Shown here in pieces: positions 27,111 through 35,429 of a DNA stretch of 64,000 nt; position 1 is the first letter of the stretch, and each line of letters begins with the position of its first letter. Source of the stretch: Herbidospora galbida. GTDB lineage: Bacteria > Actinomycetota > Actinomycetes > Streptosporangiales > Streptosporangiaceae. The notes beneath the pieces were generated by a model. It was not told the origin of the DNA. It ran no database searches and worked only from the letters and a program-made list of their open reading frames with translations. The position numbers and the translations under genes were made by a program. The stretch is taken from contig NZ_SZQA01000010.1 of NCBI RefSeq assembly GCF_005233835.1, forward strand, positions 1 to 64,000. The letters run 5' to 3'.

Positions 27111-27836
27111 TTACGGAGTCGGACGCCGCAGCCGCGTGACGAACTTGTAGCGGTCGCCCCGATAGAGGGACTGCGCCCACTCGACCGGGTTGCCGTCGGC
27201 GTCGAAGGCGTGCCGGGTCAGCATCAGCATCGGCAGCCCTATGTCGACGCCGAGGACCTGCGAGTCGTAGGGCGTGGCCAGGACCGTCTCGATGATCTCC
27301 TCGGCGTCGGAGAGCCGGACGCTGTAGGCGTTGTGGAGCGTCTCGTACAGCGAGGGGTGGCCCTCCAGCTCCCGCCGCAGCCGTGGGAATCGCCGCGCCG
27401 ACAGGTGGGTGGTGTCGATCGACATCGGTTCGCCGTTGGCCAGGCGCAGGCGGTGGATGCGCAGCACCCGGCCGCCGGGGTTGATGGCCAGCCGCCGGCC
27501 GAGGGCCTCGTCGGCGGTGATGTAGGAGATGTCGAGGATCTTGGTGTCGGGTTCGAGGCCGACGGTCCGCAGGTCCTGGACATAGGAGGTGAGCTGGAGG
27601 ACCTGGGCGACCTTGGGCTGGGCGACGAAGGTGCCCTTGCCCTGGATGCGGATCAGGCGGCCCTCGACGACGAGTTCGGTCAGCGCCTGGCGTACCGTCG
27701 TGCGTGAGGTCTCGAAGCGCACCGCGAGGGTGCGCTCGGGGGGCAGGGCACTCCCGGCGGGCAGGCTCTTGGTGAGCTCGAGCAGGCTACGTTTGACGTC
27801 GTAGTACTTCGGCACCCGGGGAGTGTCTTCGGTCAC
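27111..27836 (-). CDS. GntR/HutC-family regulator, DasR-like
   Basis: 241 residues: winged-helix DNA-binding domain (about 10-75, '[21 protein letters not shown]') and a UTRA effector domain. Long stretches agree with Streptomyces DasR as remembered ('[20 protein letters not shown]', 'LQLTSYVQD', '[12 protein letters not shown]'). DasR senses phosphorylated aminosugars and controls chitin/GlcNAc uptake, so its place between bioF and bioD is unexpected. GTG 27836 overlaps the bioF stop (GTGA), giving translational coupling. An open frame continues upstream, but the family N-terminus supports this start. Whether it controls biotin genes is not known. Confidence 0.88.
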   Translation of the reverse strand: MTEDTPRVPKYYDVKRSLLELTKSLPAGSALPPERTLAVRFETSRTTVRQALTELVVEGRLIRIQGKGTFVAQPKVAQVLQLTSYVQDLRTVGLEPDTKILDISYITADEALGRRLAINPGGRVLRIHRLRLANGEPMSIDTTHLSARRFPRLRRELEGHPSLYETLHNAYSVRLSDAEEIIETVLATPYDSQVLGVDIGLPMLMLTRHAFDADGNPVEWAQSLYRGDRYKFVTRLRRPTP

Positions 27837-28984
27837 GCGGTCACCTTCGTTCCGGCCACGGCGGCGAGCGCGCGCCCGGTCACCGCGAGATCTTCGGACC
27901 CCAGATTGGCCCGAGCGGTCAACCTTAGACAAGACCGCCCGTCTGGAACCGAAGGGGGTCTGAAGCAGCCGACCTTCACACCGTGGTCCGCGCAGGTCGC
28001 GGCGGCGGCCAGGGCCCGGTGGGGATCGCCCAGCACCACCGGCACCACGGCGGCGGCCGGCTCGGTGGTCTCGAACCCGAGTTCGCGGGCGGTCGAGGCC
28101 AGTGCGAGGGCGATTTCCCGGGCTCGTTTCGGCAGGTCAGGCTCCTCTTCGAGGATGTGCAGCGCGGCGAGGGCCGCCCCGGCGCTCGCGGGGGCGAGAC
28201 CGGTGTCGAAGATGAACGACCGGCCGGTGTCGACGAGGGTGTCGATCACCTCCGGCGCGCCGAGCACGGCGCCGCCCTGGGAGCCGAGCGACTTCGACAA
28301 CGTGACGGTTCTCACAATGTGAGCATTCCCCGCAAGTCCGGCATTGTGAACCGCCCCGCGGCCGGATTCCCCGACGACGCCGAGGGCGTGCGCCTCATCG
28401 ACGACGAGGAGCGCTCCATTCCGTACGGCCACCTCCGACAGCGCCCCCAGCGGCGCGAGGTCGCCGTCGACGGAGAACACCGCGTCGGTGACCACCACGG
28501 CGTTCTCCTCCTCGCGGCCGGCCAGCGCCTTCTCGACCGCGCCGACGTCGCCGTGGGGGGTCACCACCACGCGGGCGCGGGCGAGCCGGCACGCGTCGAC
28601 GATCGAGGCGTGGTTGCCCGCGTCGGAGACGACCAGCCCGCCCCGGCCGAGCGTGGCCACGGCGGCGAGGTTGGCTAGGTAGCCGGAGGAGAACACCAGC
28701 GACCTGGGGGAGTGGCTGAAGGCCGCGAGGGCCTCCTCGAGTTCGTGGTGGAGCCGGGTGCTGCCGGTGACCAGCCGGGACCCGGTCGCGCCGGTGCCCC
28801 ACTCGCGGGTCGCGGCCACGGCCGCCTCGGTCAGCCGGGGATCGCGGCAGAGCCCCAGATAGTCGTTGGAGGCCAGGTCGAGCAGCCCGTCGAAGTCGGG
28901 CGAGCGCGGCCGCAGCACCCGGGTCAGCCCGGCGGCGGCGCGGCGCTCGGCGGCCTGGCGAAGTCGATCGATCGGCCCATGCAT
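27833..28984 (-). CDS. bioF: 8-amino-7-oxononanoate synthase BioF
   Basis: 383 residues, a PLP-dependent alpha-oxoamine synthase. PLP-binding Lys lies in '[11 protein letters not shown]'; '[11 protein letters not shown]', '[12 protein letters not shown]' and 'VDEAHALGV' are class hallmarks. It condenses pimeloyl thioester with alanine in biotin synthesis. First gene of the bioF-gntR-bioD unit, divergent from pdtaS (67-nt gap). ATG 28984 is chosen from family length; an upstream GTG at 29035 would add 17 residues. No bioA is seen in the window. Confidence 0.93.
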   Translation of the reverse strand: MHGPIDRLRQAAERRAAAGLTRVLRPRSPDFDGLLDLASNDYLGLCRDPRLTEAAVAATREWGTGATGSRLVTGSTRLHHELEEALAAFSHSPRSLVFSSGYLANLAAVATLGRGGLVVSDAGNHASIVDACRLARARVVVTPHGDVGAVEKALAGREEENAVVVTDAVFSVDGDLAPLGALSEVAVRNGALLVVDEAHALGVVGESGRGAVHNAGLAGNAHIVRTVTLSKSLGSQGGAVLGAPEVIDTLVDTGRSFIFDTGLAPASAGAALAALHILEEEPDLPKRAREIALALASTARELGFETTEPAAAVVPVVLGDPHRALAAAATCADHGVKVGCFRPPSVPDGRSCLRLTARANLGSEDLAVTGRALAAVAGTKVTA

Positions 28985-29051
28985 GGAGAGATGATGCCAG
29001 GTGCCGTGTCCCGATTGGCGTTCGGCCTGTCTCACGACGCATCATGCCTAG

Positions 29052-30530
29052 GTGCCAACTCTCAGCGACCTGGTGGCCAAGCACACCGATCTGTCCGCCG
29101 CCGACCTCGAATGGGTGCATTCGCTGGTCTCCGACTGGCAGTTGCTCGCCGACCTGTCCTTCGCCGACCTCATCCTGTGGATCCCCGCCGAAGAGGGCTG
29201 GATCGCGGTCGCCCAGATGCGGCCGACGACCGGGCCGACGGTCTACCACGACGACGTCGTCGGCTCCTTCATCGGCCGCAACGAGCGGCCGCTGATCGAG
29301 ACGGCCTGGCAGGAGCGGCGGATCTGCCGAGAGGGCGATCCCGACTGGTCGACCGGCGTGCCGGTCCGGGAGGAGACGATCCCGGTCCGCCGCGCCCTCG
29401 ACGGGCCGCTCATCGGGGTCATCCAGCGTTCGACCAACCTGTCGTCGGCGCGTACGCCCTCGCGGCTGGAGCTCACCTATCTCCAGAGCGCCTCCGACCT
29501 GGCCCAGATGGTCGCCGAGGGCCGGTTCCCCTTCCACGGCGACGAGCCCATGCTGGTCCGGTCGCCCAGGGTGGGCGACGGGCTGCTGCGGCTCGATAGG
29601 GCCGGGCGGGTCACCTACGCCTCGCCCAACGCGCTGAGCGCCTACCGCCGGCTCGGGCTGCACGCCGACCTGGTCGGCTCGGAGCTCGGCAAGACCACGG
29701 CCGACCTCTGCTACCGCGACGAGCCCATCAACGAAGACCTGATGCTGGTCGCCAGCGGCAAGGTGCCGAAGGAGACCGAGGTGGAGCGTGGCGGGACGGT
29801 CGTCCAGCTCCGGGCCATCCCGCTGATCATCTCCGGCGGGCGGATCGGCGCCCTGGTACTGGTGCGCGACGTGACCGAGCTGCGGCGCCGGGAGCGCGAG
29901 CTGCTGACGAAGGACGCCACGATCCGGGAGATCCACCACCGGGTCAAGAACAACCTGCAGACGGTGGCCGCGCTGCTGCGGCTGCAGTCGCGCCGCCTGC
30001 GGGTGCCCGAGGGGCGGGCCGCGCTCGACGAGGCGGTCAGAAGGGTCGGGTCGATCGCGATCGTGCACGAGACCCTGGCGCAGATGCCCGAGGAACTGGT
30101 CGCCTTCGACGAGATCGCCGACCGGGTCATCCACATGACGGCCGAGGTGTCGGTGGCCCAGGTGGCGCTTCGGCGGGCGGGCACGTTCGGCATCCTGCCG
30201 GCGGCCGTGGCGACGCCGATCGCGATGGTGCTGACCGAGCTGCTGCAGAACGCCGTGGAGCACGGGCTCGACGGGCGGCCGGGCAACGTCGAGGTCCGGG
30301 TGGAGCGCCTTCAGGACACGCTCGAAATGGTGATCGCCGACGAGGGTCAGGGGCTGCCGTCCGGATTCGACATCGAGACCAACAGCAATCTGGGCCTGCA
30401 GATCGTGCGGACCCTCGTCGTGGGAGAGCTTTCCGGACGCCTCAACATAGCCCCGCGAGAAGGCGGCGGCACGGAAGTCGTCCTCAGCATTCCGGTGAAC
30501 GTTCCCACCAACGACATTCACCGGATTTGA
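29052..30530 (+). CDS. pdtaS: Sensor histidine kinase PdtaS (GAF-PAS-HisKA_2)
   Basis: 492 residues: N-terminal GAF-like domain (about 10-150), PAS-like domain (about 170-275), then a HisKA_2 dimerisation/phosphoacceptor segment ('REIHHRVKNNLQT', His295/296) and an HATPase. Matches mycobacterial PdtaS (Rv3220c), a soluble kinase that signals to the ANTAR-domain antiterminator PdtaR; no pdtaR lies here. No membrane helix, so a cytosolic signal is sensed. GTG start. Adjacent to convergent whiB1, as in M. tuberculosis. Confidence 0.92.
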   Translation: MPTLSDLVAKHTDLSAADLEWVHSLVSDWQLLADLSFADLILWIPAEEGWIAVAQMRPTTGPTVYHDDVVGSFIGRNERPLIETAWQERRICREGDPDWSTGVPVREETIPVRRALDGPLIGVIQRSTNLSSARTPSRLELTYLQSASDLAQMVAEGRFPFHGDEPMLVRSPRVGDGLLRLDRAGRVTYASPNALSAYRRLGLHADLVGSELGKTTADLCYRDEPINEDLMLVASGKVPKETEVERGGTVVQLRAIPLIISGGRIGALVLVRDVTELRRRERELLTKDATIREIHHRVKNNLQTVAALLRLQSRRLRVPEGRAALDEAVRRVGSIAIVHETLAQMPEELVAFDEIADRVIHMTAEVSVAQVALRRAGTFGILPAAVATPIAMVLTELLQNAVEHGLDGRPGNVEVRVERLQDTLEMVIADEGQGLPSGFDIETNSNLGLQIVRTLVVGELSGRLNIAPREGGGTEVVLSIPVNVPTNDIHRI

Positions 30531-30583
30531 CCCGTGCGCAACAAACGCGCAATGCGGGCAGGCTCTAATTCGGTTGTATGAAT

Positions 30584-30838
30584 TCAGACGTTGGCACGGG
30601 CGCGGGCCCGGGCGGTGCGGCGCTTGAGAGCGCGACGCTCGTCCTCACTGAGGCCGCCCCAGACGCCGGCGTCCTGCGCCGACTCCAGAGCCCACTTCAG
30701 GCACAGTTCGCTGACCGTGCACTGACGGCAGACCTGCTTGGCCTCTTCAATCTGCATCAACGCGGGCCCGGTGTTGCCGATCGGGAAGAACAGCTCGGGG
30801 TCCACGTCACGGCAGGCAGCGCGGTGGCGCCAGTCCAT
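30584..30838 (-). CDS. whiB1: WhiB-family iron-sulfur transcription factor (WhiB1)
   Basis: 84 residues from MDWRHRAAC. The four cluster-binding Cys are present (C9, then Cys-x2-Cys and a later Cys in 'VCRQCTVSELC'), with the turn 'GVWGGLSEDERRALKRR'. WhiB1 is a NO-sensitive 4Fe-4S protein that binds the primary sigma factor region 4. The start at 30838 rather than the upstream in-frame ATG (30847) is supported by family alignment and GGAG about 8 nt upstream. A CRP-like palindrome lies upstream. Confidence 0.94.
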   Translation of the reverse strand: MDWRHRAACRDVDPELFFPIGNTGPALMQIEEAKQVCRQCTVSELCLKWALESAQDAGVWGGLSEDERRALKRRTARARARANV

Positions 30839-30884
30839 GCGTTCCACTCCTTCGTAAGTGGAGCCTGGGCGGCTCCTGCACCTT

Positions 30885-30900
30885 TGTGAACAGTTTCACT
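30885..30900 (-). promoter_or_regulatory. CRP-like operator upstream of whiB1
   Basis: TGTGA-ACAGTT-TCACT, one base from a perfect TGTGA-N6-TCACA palindrome, 47 nt upstream of the whiB1 start. The M. tuberculosis whiB1 promoter is known to be controlled by the cAMP receptor protein. The same motif recurs upstream of the protease-like array genes in this window. Confidence 0.7.
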
Positions 30901-31113
30901 AACTGACGCGAACGGCCGCCCGAAACTTTGAGGGACGAGATTCGCGATGACGATCGCCGGGAACCTTGGCGTGAGCTGTGGCTCTCGTAAAGGTCCTACG
31001 TTCCGACGTCGCGTTCAGCTTTTCAGCCACTCCTACAGCACACAAGAGGTTTGGGGGAAGGTTTTGCGGGTCCTAGCTGTCGGATGCGTCACACTATGAC
31101 CGCTTGTAACTGT

Positions 31114-32067
31114 CTAGACCAGAACTTGTAACGCGTCCGGGATAGAGCGAAATGTCACCCTTTCCCGTTCTCCCAGGTAGTCGCCGTCAAGCTGCAGCGC
31201 GATGGGCCGAACCGCCTCGATCGTGAAAACACTCTCGTCATGTGCTTGAACGAGGTGTTTACCTGTCGGCAATCCCTGAGGCTCGCCGACGATCTGCCGG
31301 AGCAGGTTCGCCACGGCCGGGAGCCGCAGTTTCGTCATCGCCAGCAGGTCGAGACCGGTGTCGAATCCGGCCCACGGAGTCGGGTTGACCGGCCGGCTCC
31401 CGACGAACGTCCAGGGCGCGGTGTTCGAGACGATCGCCAGGAAGATCCCCGGTACGTCGGTCTGCCCCGGCCGGGTCAGGGTCATCGCCGGATGCCGCCG
31501 GTCGGTCATGAGGTAGTGCCGCAGGGCCGTCTGCATGTACAGCGTCGGCGAAGCCCGGTAACCGGCGCTGCGCAGGCCTTCGACGGCTCTGATGACCTCG
31601 GCGTCCCAGCCCAGGTCGGCACAGAATGTGAAGTAGCGAGACTCCACCCCTGCCCCGGTGCCGGAATCCCTAACATCCCATTCGGCCAGCCCGAGGCTGA
31701 TCGTCCGCGACCGGCCCTCACGCAGCGCCTCGAGGAGCGCGCCGGTGGCCTCGACCGGATTGTTCGGCAGCCCCAGCGCCCGCGCCAGCACATTGGCGCT
31801 GCCCCCCGGAATGATGATCATCTTGGCCCGGTCGTCGACCGCCATCAGCCCGTTGGCCACCTCGTTGACCGTTCCGTCGCCGCCGAGGACGGCCACCGCG
31901 TCGAAGCCCTTCTCCTTCGCGTGGGCGGCCAGCACCGACGCGTGACCCCGATATCCGGTCTCGGCGACCTCCAGGTCGACCGCCGCCCCGAGCGCCCGCA
32001 GCAGGACGTCGAGCGTGCGTCGGTTGGTCGAGGTCGCCTTGGGGTTGACCAGCAGAAGTGCCCGCAT
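31114..32067 (-). CDS. Diacylglycerol kinase-family lipid kinase
   Basis: 317 residues with the DAGK catalytic layout: 'LLLVNPKAT' at the N-terminus, nucleotide-binding 'AVLGGDGTVNEVANGL', 'IIPGGSANVLARALGLP', and a C-terminal beta domain. Probably phosphorylates diacylglycerol or a related lipid at the inner membrane face. Divergent from a small membrane protein gene. The roughly 275-nt gap towards whiB1 holds the whiB1 promoter region and nothing else recognisable. Confidence 0.88.
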   Translation of the reverse strand: MRALLLVNPKATSTNRRTLDVLLRALGAAVDLEVAETGYRGHASVLAAHAKEKGFDAVAVLGGDGTVNEVANGLMAVDDRAKMIIIPGGSANVLARALGLPNNPVEATGALLEALREGRSRTISLGLAEWDVRDSGTGAGVESRYFTFCADLGWDAEVIRAVEGLRSAGYRASPTLYMQTALRHYLMTDRRHPAMTLTRPGQTDVPGIFLAIVSNTAPWTFVGSRPVNPTPWAGFDTGLDLLAMTKLRLPAVANLLRQIVGEPQGLPTGKHLVQAHDESVFTIEAVRPIALQLDGDYLGERERVTFRSIPDALQVLV

Positions 32068-32102
32068 GCCTGAAGGTTATGCGACGGGTAGTCTCACCAA
32101 CT

Positions 32103-32483
32103 GTGCAGAACCGTCCGTTCACCCTCCTCGTCGCGGCGGTCGCCGTCGCGATCGAAGGACTGGCCGCCGTCGCGATCGGCGGCTGGGTCGCCTACGAGAC
32201 CCTGCTCGGCGGGGCCGGCGACGTCATGAGCTCGCTCGTGCTGGCCGCGTTCGCCCTGGCCGTGGGCGCCGGCCTGGTCTGGGTCGCATGGGGGATCCTC
32301 CAGCTGATGCGCTGGAGCCGGGGGCCCGCCGTGGTCACCCAGATCTTCGCCGGGCTTCTCGCGATCACCCTGATCCAGGCGGGGCAGCTCGCCTGGGGCG
32401 TGCCGCTGATCGTGGCGGCCGTGGTGATTCTCGTCACTCTTCTCGCGCCGCCCTCGACCCACGCCCTCATGGGCGACGTCTAG
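32103..32483 (+). CDS. Small integral membrane protein, four predicted helices
   Basis: About 126 residues, almost entirely hydrophobic, with four candidate helices (for example 'LLVAAVAVAIEGLAAVAI', 'VLAAFALAVGAGLVWVAW', 'AGLLAITLIQ', 'VPLIVAAVVILVTLL'). Function unknown. The frame is open from 32058, but GTG 32103 is preferred: the hydrophobic N-terminus starts there and a -10-like TAGTCT (32089-32094) suggests leaderless expression. Confidence 0.72.
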   Translation: MQNRPFTLLVAAVAVAIEGLAAVAIGGWVAYETLLGGAGDVMSSLVLAAFALAVGAGLVWVAWGILQLMRWSRGPAVVTQIFAGLLAITLIQAGQLAWGVPLIVAAVVILVTLLAPPSTHALMGDV

Positions 32484-32496
32484 GGCCGGAAAAGGA

Positions 32497-32524
32497 CTCG
32501 GCCGGCGCTTGCGCGCCGGCCGAG
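32497..32524. terminator. Bidirectional terminator
   Basis: A 12-bp perfect stem (32497-32508 with 32513-32524) and 4-nt loop lies between the convergent membrane protein and sigma factor genes. Confidence 0.82.
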
Positions 32525-32525
32525 G

Positions 32526-33305
32526 TCAGTCTTCCGCGGTCAGGCCTTCGCGCAGCTGCGCGAGGGTCCGGGCCAGCAGGCGGGACACGTGCATCTGCGA
32601 GATGCCCAGCTCGGTGGCGATCTGCGACTGGGTCATGTTGCCGAAGAACCGCAGGAGCAGGATGCGCTTCTCCCGAGGAGGCAGGCGCTCCAGCAGCGGC
32701 TTCAGCGACTCGCGGTATTCGACGCCCTCCAGCGACTCGTCGACGATGCCGAGCGAGTCGGAGACCGCCGGCGCGTCGTCGTCGCCCGAGTCGGGCGCGT
32801 CGAGCGAGACCGTCGAGTAGGCGTTGGCCGACTCGAGGCCCTCGAGCACCTCTTCCTCGGTCATCTGGAGATGGGCGGCCAGTTCGGCCACCGTGGGCGC
32901 CCGGCCCTCGCGCTGCGACAGCTCGCTGATCGCCTTGGTCAGCGACAGCTTCAGCTCCTGCAGGCGGCGCGGCACGCGGACCGCCCAGCCCTTGTCGCGG
33001 AAGTGTCGCTTGATCTCACCGACGATGGTCGGGGTGGCATAGGTCGAGAACTCGACGCCCCGGGCCAGGTCGAACCGGTCGATCGATTTGATCAGGCCGA
33101 TCGTCGCCACCTGGGTCAGGTCGTCGAGCCACTCGCCGCGGTTGCGGAACCGGCGGGCGAGGTATTCCACCAGCGGAAGGTGCAGCTCGACGAGCTCGTC
33201 GCGGATGCGCTGGCGGCGCGGGTCGTCGGCCGGCAGCTCAGCGAGCTCCCCGAAGAGGGTGCGGGCGCGCACCCGATCCGGGACTCCGGAGTCGCTGGTG
33301 GCCAT
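32526..33305 (-). CDS. SigB/SigF/WhiG-type stress sigma factor
   Basis: 259 residues of the sigma-B/F group with regions 2, 3 and 4: 'FSTYATPTIVGEIKRHFRDKGW' (2.4/3.0 border), 'VRVPRRLQELK' and the region 4 HTH 'MTQSQIATELGISQMHVSRLL'. Such factors direct general-stress or sporulation genes and are held by an RsbW-like kinase, which is encoded 17 nt upstream. ATG 33305 with GGAAAGGA upstream is preferred over a slightly longer start. Confidence 0.9.
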   Translation of the reverse strand: MATSDSGVPDRVRARTLFGELAELPADDPRRQRIRDELVELHLPLVEYLARRFRNRGEWLDDLTQVATIGLIKSIDRFDLARGVEFSTYATPTIVGEIKRHFRDKGWAVRVPRRLQELKLSLTKAISELSQREGRAPTVAELAAHLQMTEEEVLEGLESANAYSTVSLDAPDSGDDDAPAVSDSLGIVDESLEGVEYRESLKPLLERLPPREKRILLLRFFGNMTQSQIATELGISQMHVSRLLARTLAQLREGLTAED

Positions 33306-33322
33306 GGCACGGGTCCTTTCCG

Positions 33323-33742
33323 TCACGCCGGCCTCGCCGCGCCTCGCCGCTTGCGCAGCACGATCGCCATGTGATCGGGGGAGGACACGGCATCGACGTC
33401 GTCGGCGAGCGCGGTGAGCACCATCCAGGCGAAGTCATCGCGTTTGGGCTCGGCGATCCCGACGGTGGTGACCTCGACCCGGATCGACATCTCCTGTCCG
33501 GTCAGCTCGAACTCCGCGATCAGGTCGGTGCCGGGGACGGCGTGGCGCAGCAGCATGGCGCACGCCTCGTCGACGGCGATCCGCAGATCTTCCATCTCGT
33601 CGATGGTGAAGTCGAGCCGTGCCGCCAGACCTGCTGTCGCGGTCCGCAACACGGACAGATAGGCGCTGGCCGCCGGAAGCCGTACGCTCACGGCGTCGCG
33701 GATCCCGGCCAGATCCCCTGTGACATCAGTTGCGTCGGTCAC
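33323..33742 (-). CDS. RsbW/SpoIIAB-type anti-sigma factor
   Basis: 139 residues with a GHKL ATPase fold: 'LRIAVDEACAMLLRHA' corresponds to the N box, 'VGIAEPKRDDFAW' and 'DHMAIVLRKRR' to later strands. The catalytic Glu is kept, but the N-box Asn that coordinates Mg2+ appears to be Met, so kinase activity is uncertain. Expected to bind the sigma factor encoded immediately downstream. GTG start behind AAGGAGG. No anti-anti-sigma gene is adjacent. Confidence 0.83.
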   Translation of the reverse strand: MTDATDVTGDLAGIRDAVSVRLPAASAYLSVLRTATAGLAARLDFTIDEMEDLRIAVDEACAMLLRHAVPGTDLIAEFELTGQEMSIRVEVTTVGIAEPKRDDFAWMVLTALADDVDAVSSPDHMAIVLRKRRGAARPA

Positions 33743-33848
33743 GATCCTCCTTGCCCTGCCGGCCACATCTCGCGGGGCCGCATGTTTGCAACCTACCGCC
33801 ACTCGACCGCGATTGCTCGGCTTGGACGCGCCGATGCCGGAAATGCGC

Positions 33849-33888
33849 GGACCCCGCACGGAAAGCTCCGAGTGATCGTGCGGGGTCC
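33849..33888 (-). terminator. Terminator after sodN
   Basis: Inverted repeat 33849-33860 with 33877-33888 (12 bp, 16-nt loop), 13 nt after the sodN stop. Confidence 0.68.
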
Positions 33889-33901
33889 GGGGCGGTGAGG
33901 C

Positions 33902-34288
33902 CTAGGCGGCCTTCGTCTCCCAGAAGATCTTCGCGATCTCGTCGATCTTGCCCAGGAGGTCGTCGGCCTTGGCGACGTCGACGGTGCCCTTGGCGCCGGC
34001 GGCGCCGGCCAGCTTGGTGGCGTCCCAGAAGAGCTGGTGGAGCTGCGGGTGCGCCTCCAGGTGCGGGGGCTTGAAGTAGTCGGTCCACAGCACCCACAGG
34101 TGGTGCTTGACCAGCTCGGCCCGCTCCTCCTTGATCGTGAGGGCCCGCGAGCGGAACACCGGGTCGTCGTTGTCGGCGTACTTCTGCATGATCGCCTTGA
34201 CCGATTCGGCCTCGATACGCGCCTGTGCGGGGTCGTAGACGCCGCAGGGCAGGTCACAATGGGCCGATGCCACGTGCTTGGCAAGCAT
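33902..34288 (-). CDS. sodN: Nickel superoxide dismutase SodN
   Basis: 128 residues. The nickel hook 'HCDLPCGVYDP' begins after a short leader (MLAKHVASA), which must be cleaved so that His becomes the N-terminal Ni ligand with the two Cys. The remainder forms the four-helix bundle. It dismutates superoxide, probably in the cytosol. The divergent neighbour encodes SodX, the processing protease, in the standard actinomycete arrangement. Confidence 0.96.
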   Translation of the reverse strand: MLAKHVASAHCDLPCGVYDPAQARIEAESVKAIMQKYADNDDPVFRSRALTIKEERAELVKHHLWVLWTDYFKPPHLEAHPQLHQLFWDATKLAGAAGAKGTVDVAKADDLLGKIDEIAKIFWETKAA

Positions 34289-34345
34289 CGGGTTTCCTTT
34301 CGTCAGAGTGGCTGCGGTTCCGACATTACTGCTCCGAGGTGGATC

Positions 34346-34660
34346 ATGTTCACCAGCGTCCGGGTCTCCGGGGATTCCATGCTTCCGGCCCTGCGGCCCG
34401 GCGACTGCCTGGTGGTCCGCCGCACCGCGAAGATCCGTCCGGGCGATGTCGTGATCGCTCGCATACCCGGAAACCTCATCGTCAAAAGGGTGTTCCGGTG
34501 GACCGATGAGGGGTGGTGGCTGGAGAGCGACAACCAGCGCGCGCCCGGCCGCAAGGACTCGTGGGACTTCGGCGCGATTCCCCAGGACCGGATCGTCGGG
34601 AAGGTGGTCGGCCGTTACTGGCCGTCACTCGCCTTGGGGCCGCGCTTCCTGGCCCGGTAG
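34346..34660 (+). CDS. sodX: Nickel-type SOD maturation protease SodX
   Basis: 104 residues of the signal peptidase S26 fold. Catalytic Ser in 'VSGDSMLPALRPGD' and Lys in 'NLIVKRV'. It removes the SodN leader. The frame is open upstream, but ATG 34346 with GAGGTGG just ahead gives the family N-terminus (MFTSVRV). Divergent from sodN (57-nt gap); the 3' end overlaps the CGNR gene by 46 bp in opposite orientation. Confidence 0.94.
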   Translation: MFTSVRVSGDSMLPALRPGDCLVVRRTAKIRPGDVVIARIPGNLIVKRVFRWTDEGWWLESDNQRAPGRKDSWDFGAIPQDRIVGKVVGRYWPSLALGPRFLAR

Positions 34661-35160
34661 GCGGCCACGTTGGCCCGGCTGGCGCACCGCTCGGAGCAGT
34701 AGCGCCGCGACCTGTTCGACGAGGTGTCGAGGTAGGCGTTGCGGCAGGGCGCGGCCTGGCAGATGCCCAGCCGGTCGGCGCCCAGGCCGGTGACCACGCT
34801 GGCCAGGCCCATCACCGACCCGACCGCGACGGTGTCGCCGACCCGGCCGCCCTCGGTCAGGTGCATGTGCCAGGGCTGGCCGTCGTGCCCTGCGATCTGG
34901 GGGTGGACGGGATGGCGTACCAGCAGCCCGTTCAGCCGCTGGACGACGTCCTCCTCGTTGCCCTCCGCGGCCGACTCGAACACCTCGGTCAGTTCGTCGC
35001 GCAGCTCGATGACGTGGTCGAGGTCGCGCCGGGTCGCCCGCCCGGCGGCCTCGGTCCGGCCGGTCTCCGACAGCAGGTCACGCAGCCCGTCGAGGGTCTT
35101 CAGATCGTCCCGGCGGTTGACGAGGAGGACGGCCAGCTCGGCATAAGAGGTCAAGTCCAC
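34615..35160 (-). CDS. CGNR zinc finger (ABATE-domain) regulator
   Basis: 181 residues: N-terminal ABATE-like helical domain and a C-terminal CGNR-type zinc finger ('LGICQAAPCRNAYLDTSSNRSRRYCSERCASR' in part) with four Cys. The classic 'CGNR' is 'CRNA' here. Presumed stress-linked transcription factor. GTG start at 35160. An inverted repeat just upstream may be its own operator. Confidence 0.87.
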   Translation of the reverse strand: MDLTSYAELAVLLVNRRDDLKTLDGLRDLLSETGRTEAAGRATRRDLDHVIELRDELTEVFESAAEGNEEDVVQRLNGLLVRHPVHPQIAGHDGQPWHMHLTEGGRVGDTVAVGSVMGLASVVTGLGADRLGICQAAPCRNAYLDTSSNRSRRYCSERCASRANVAAYRARKRGPKASDGQ

Positions 35161-35166
35161 GGGGAA

Positions 35167-35207
35167 CCCTGTAATAGGTGACTCTGGACATTGAGTATTA
35201 CACAGGG
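35167..35207. promoter_or_regulatory. Inverted repeat upstream of CGNR regulator gene
   Basis: TGTAATA (35170-35176) and TATTACA (35196-35202) are perfect complements 19 nt apart, with flanking CCC and GGG extending the symmetry after a 2-nt offset. It lies 10 nt upstream of the CGNR start and is AT-rich against a GC-rich background. Likely an autoregulatory site; inference only. Confidence 0.5.
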
Positions 35208-35429
35208 ACGGAAAGTTCCAAAGAGATTGTCAGGGCATTAAAGGCCAAACGCTTGCGGTGTACGCGACCGCGAGCGGCCGTCTCAGCATGTGGCACACTA
35301 GGGCAACGGGTGACCCCCGTGCCCGAGACGGCCGTCAACGACGACGGTTCCGGTGTCTATCCATGCCGCGGGCCCTCGTCTCGTAACGGTCTGTGTTGTG
35401 TCCGTCACCAGACATCAGGGGTCAGCGTA

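Noticed and set aside
28395-30521. A 708-codon minus-strand frame spanning pdtaS and bioF
   Set aside because: It is antisense to pdtaS and out of frame with bioF; no motif is recognisable.
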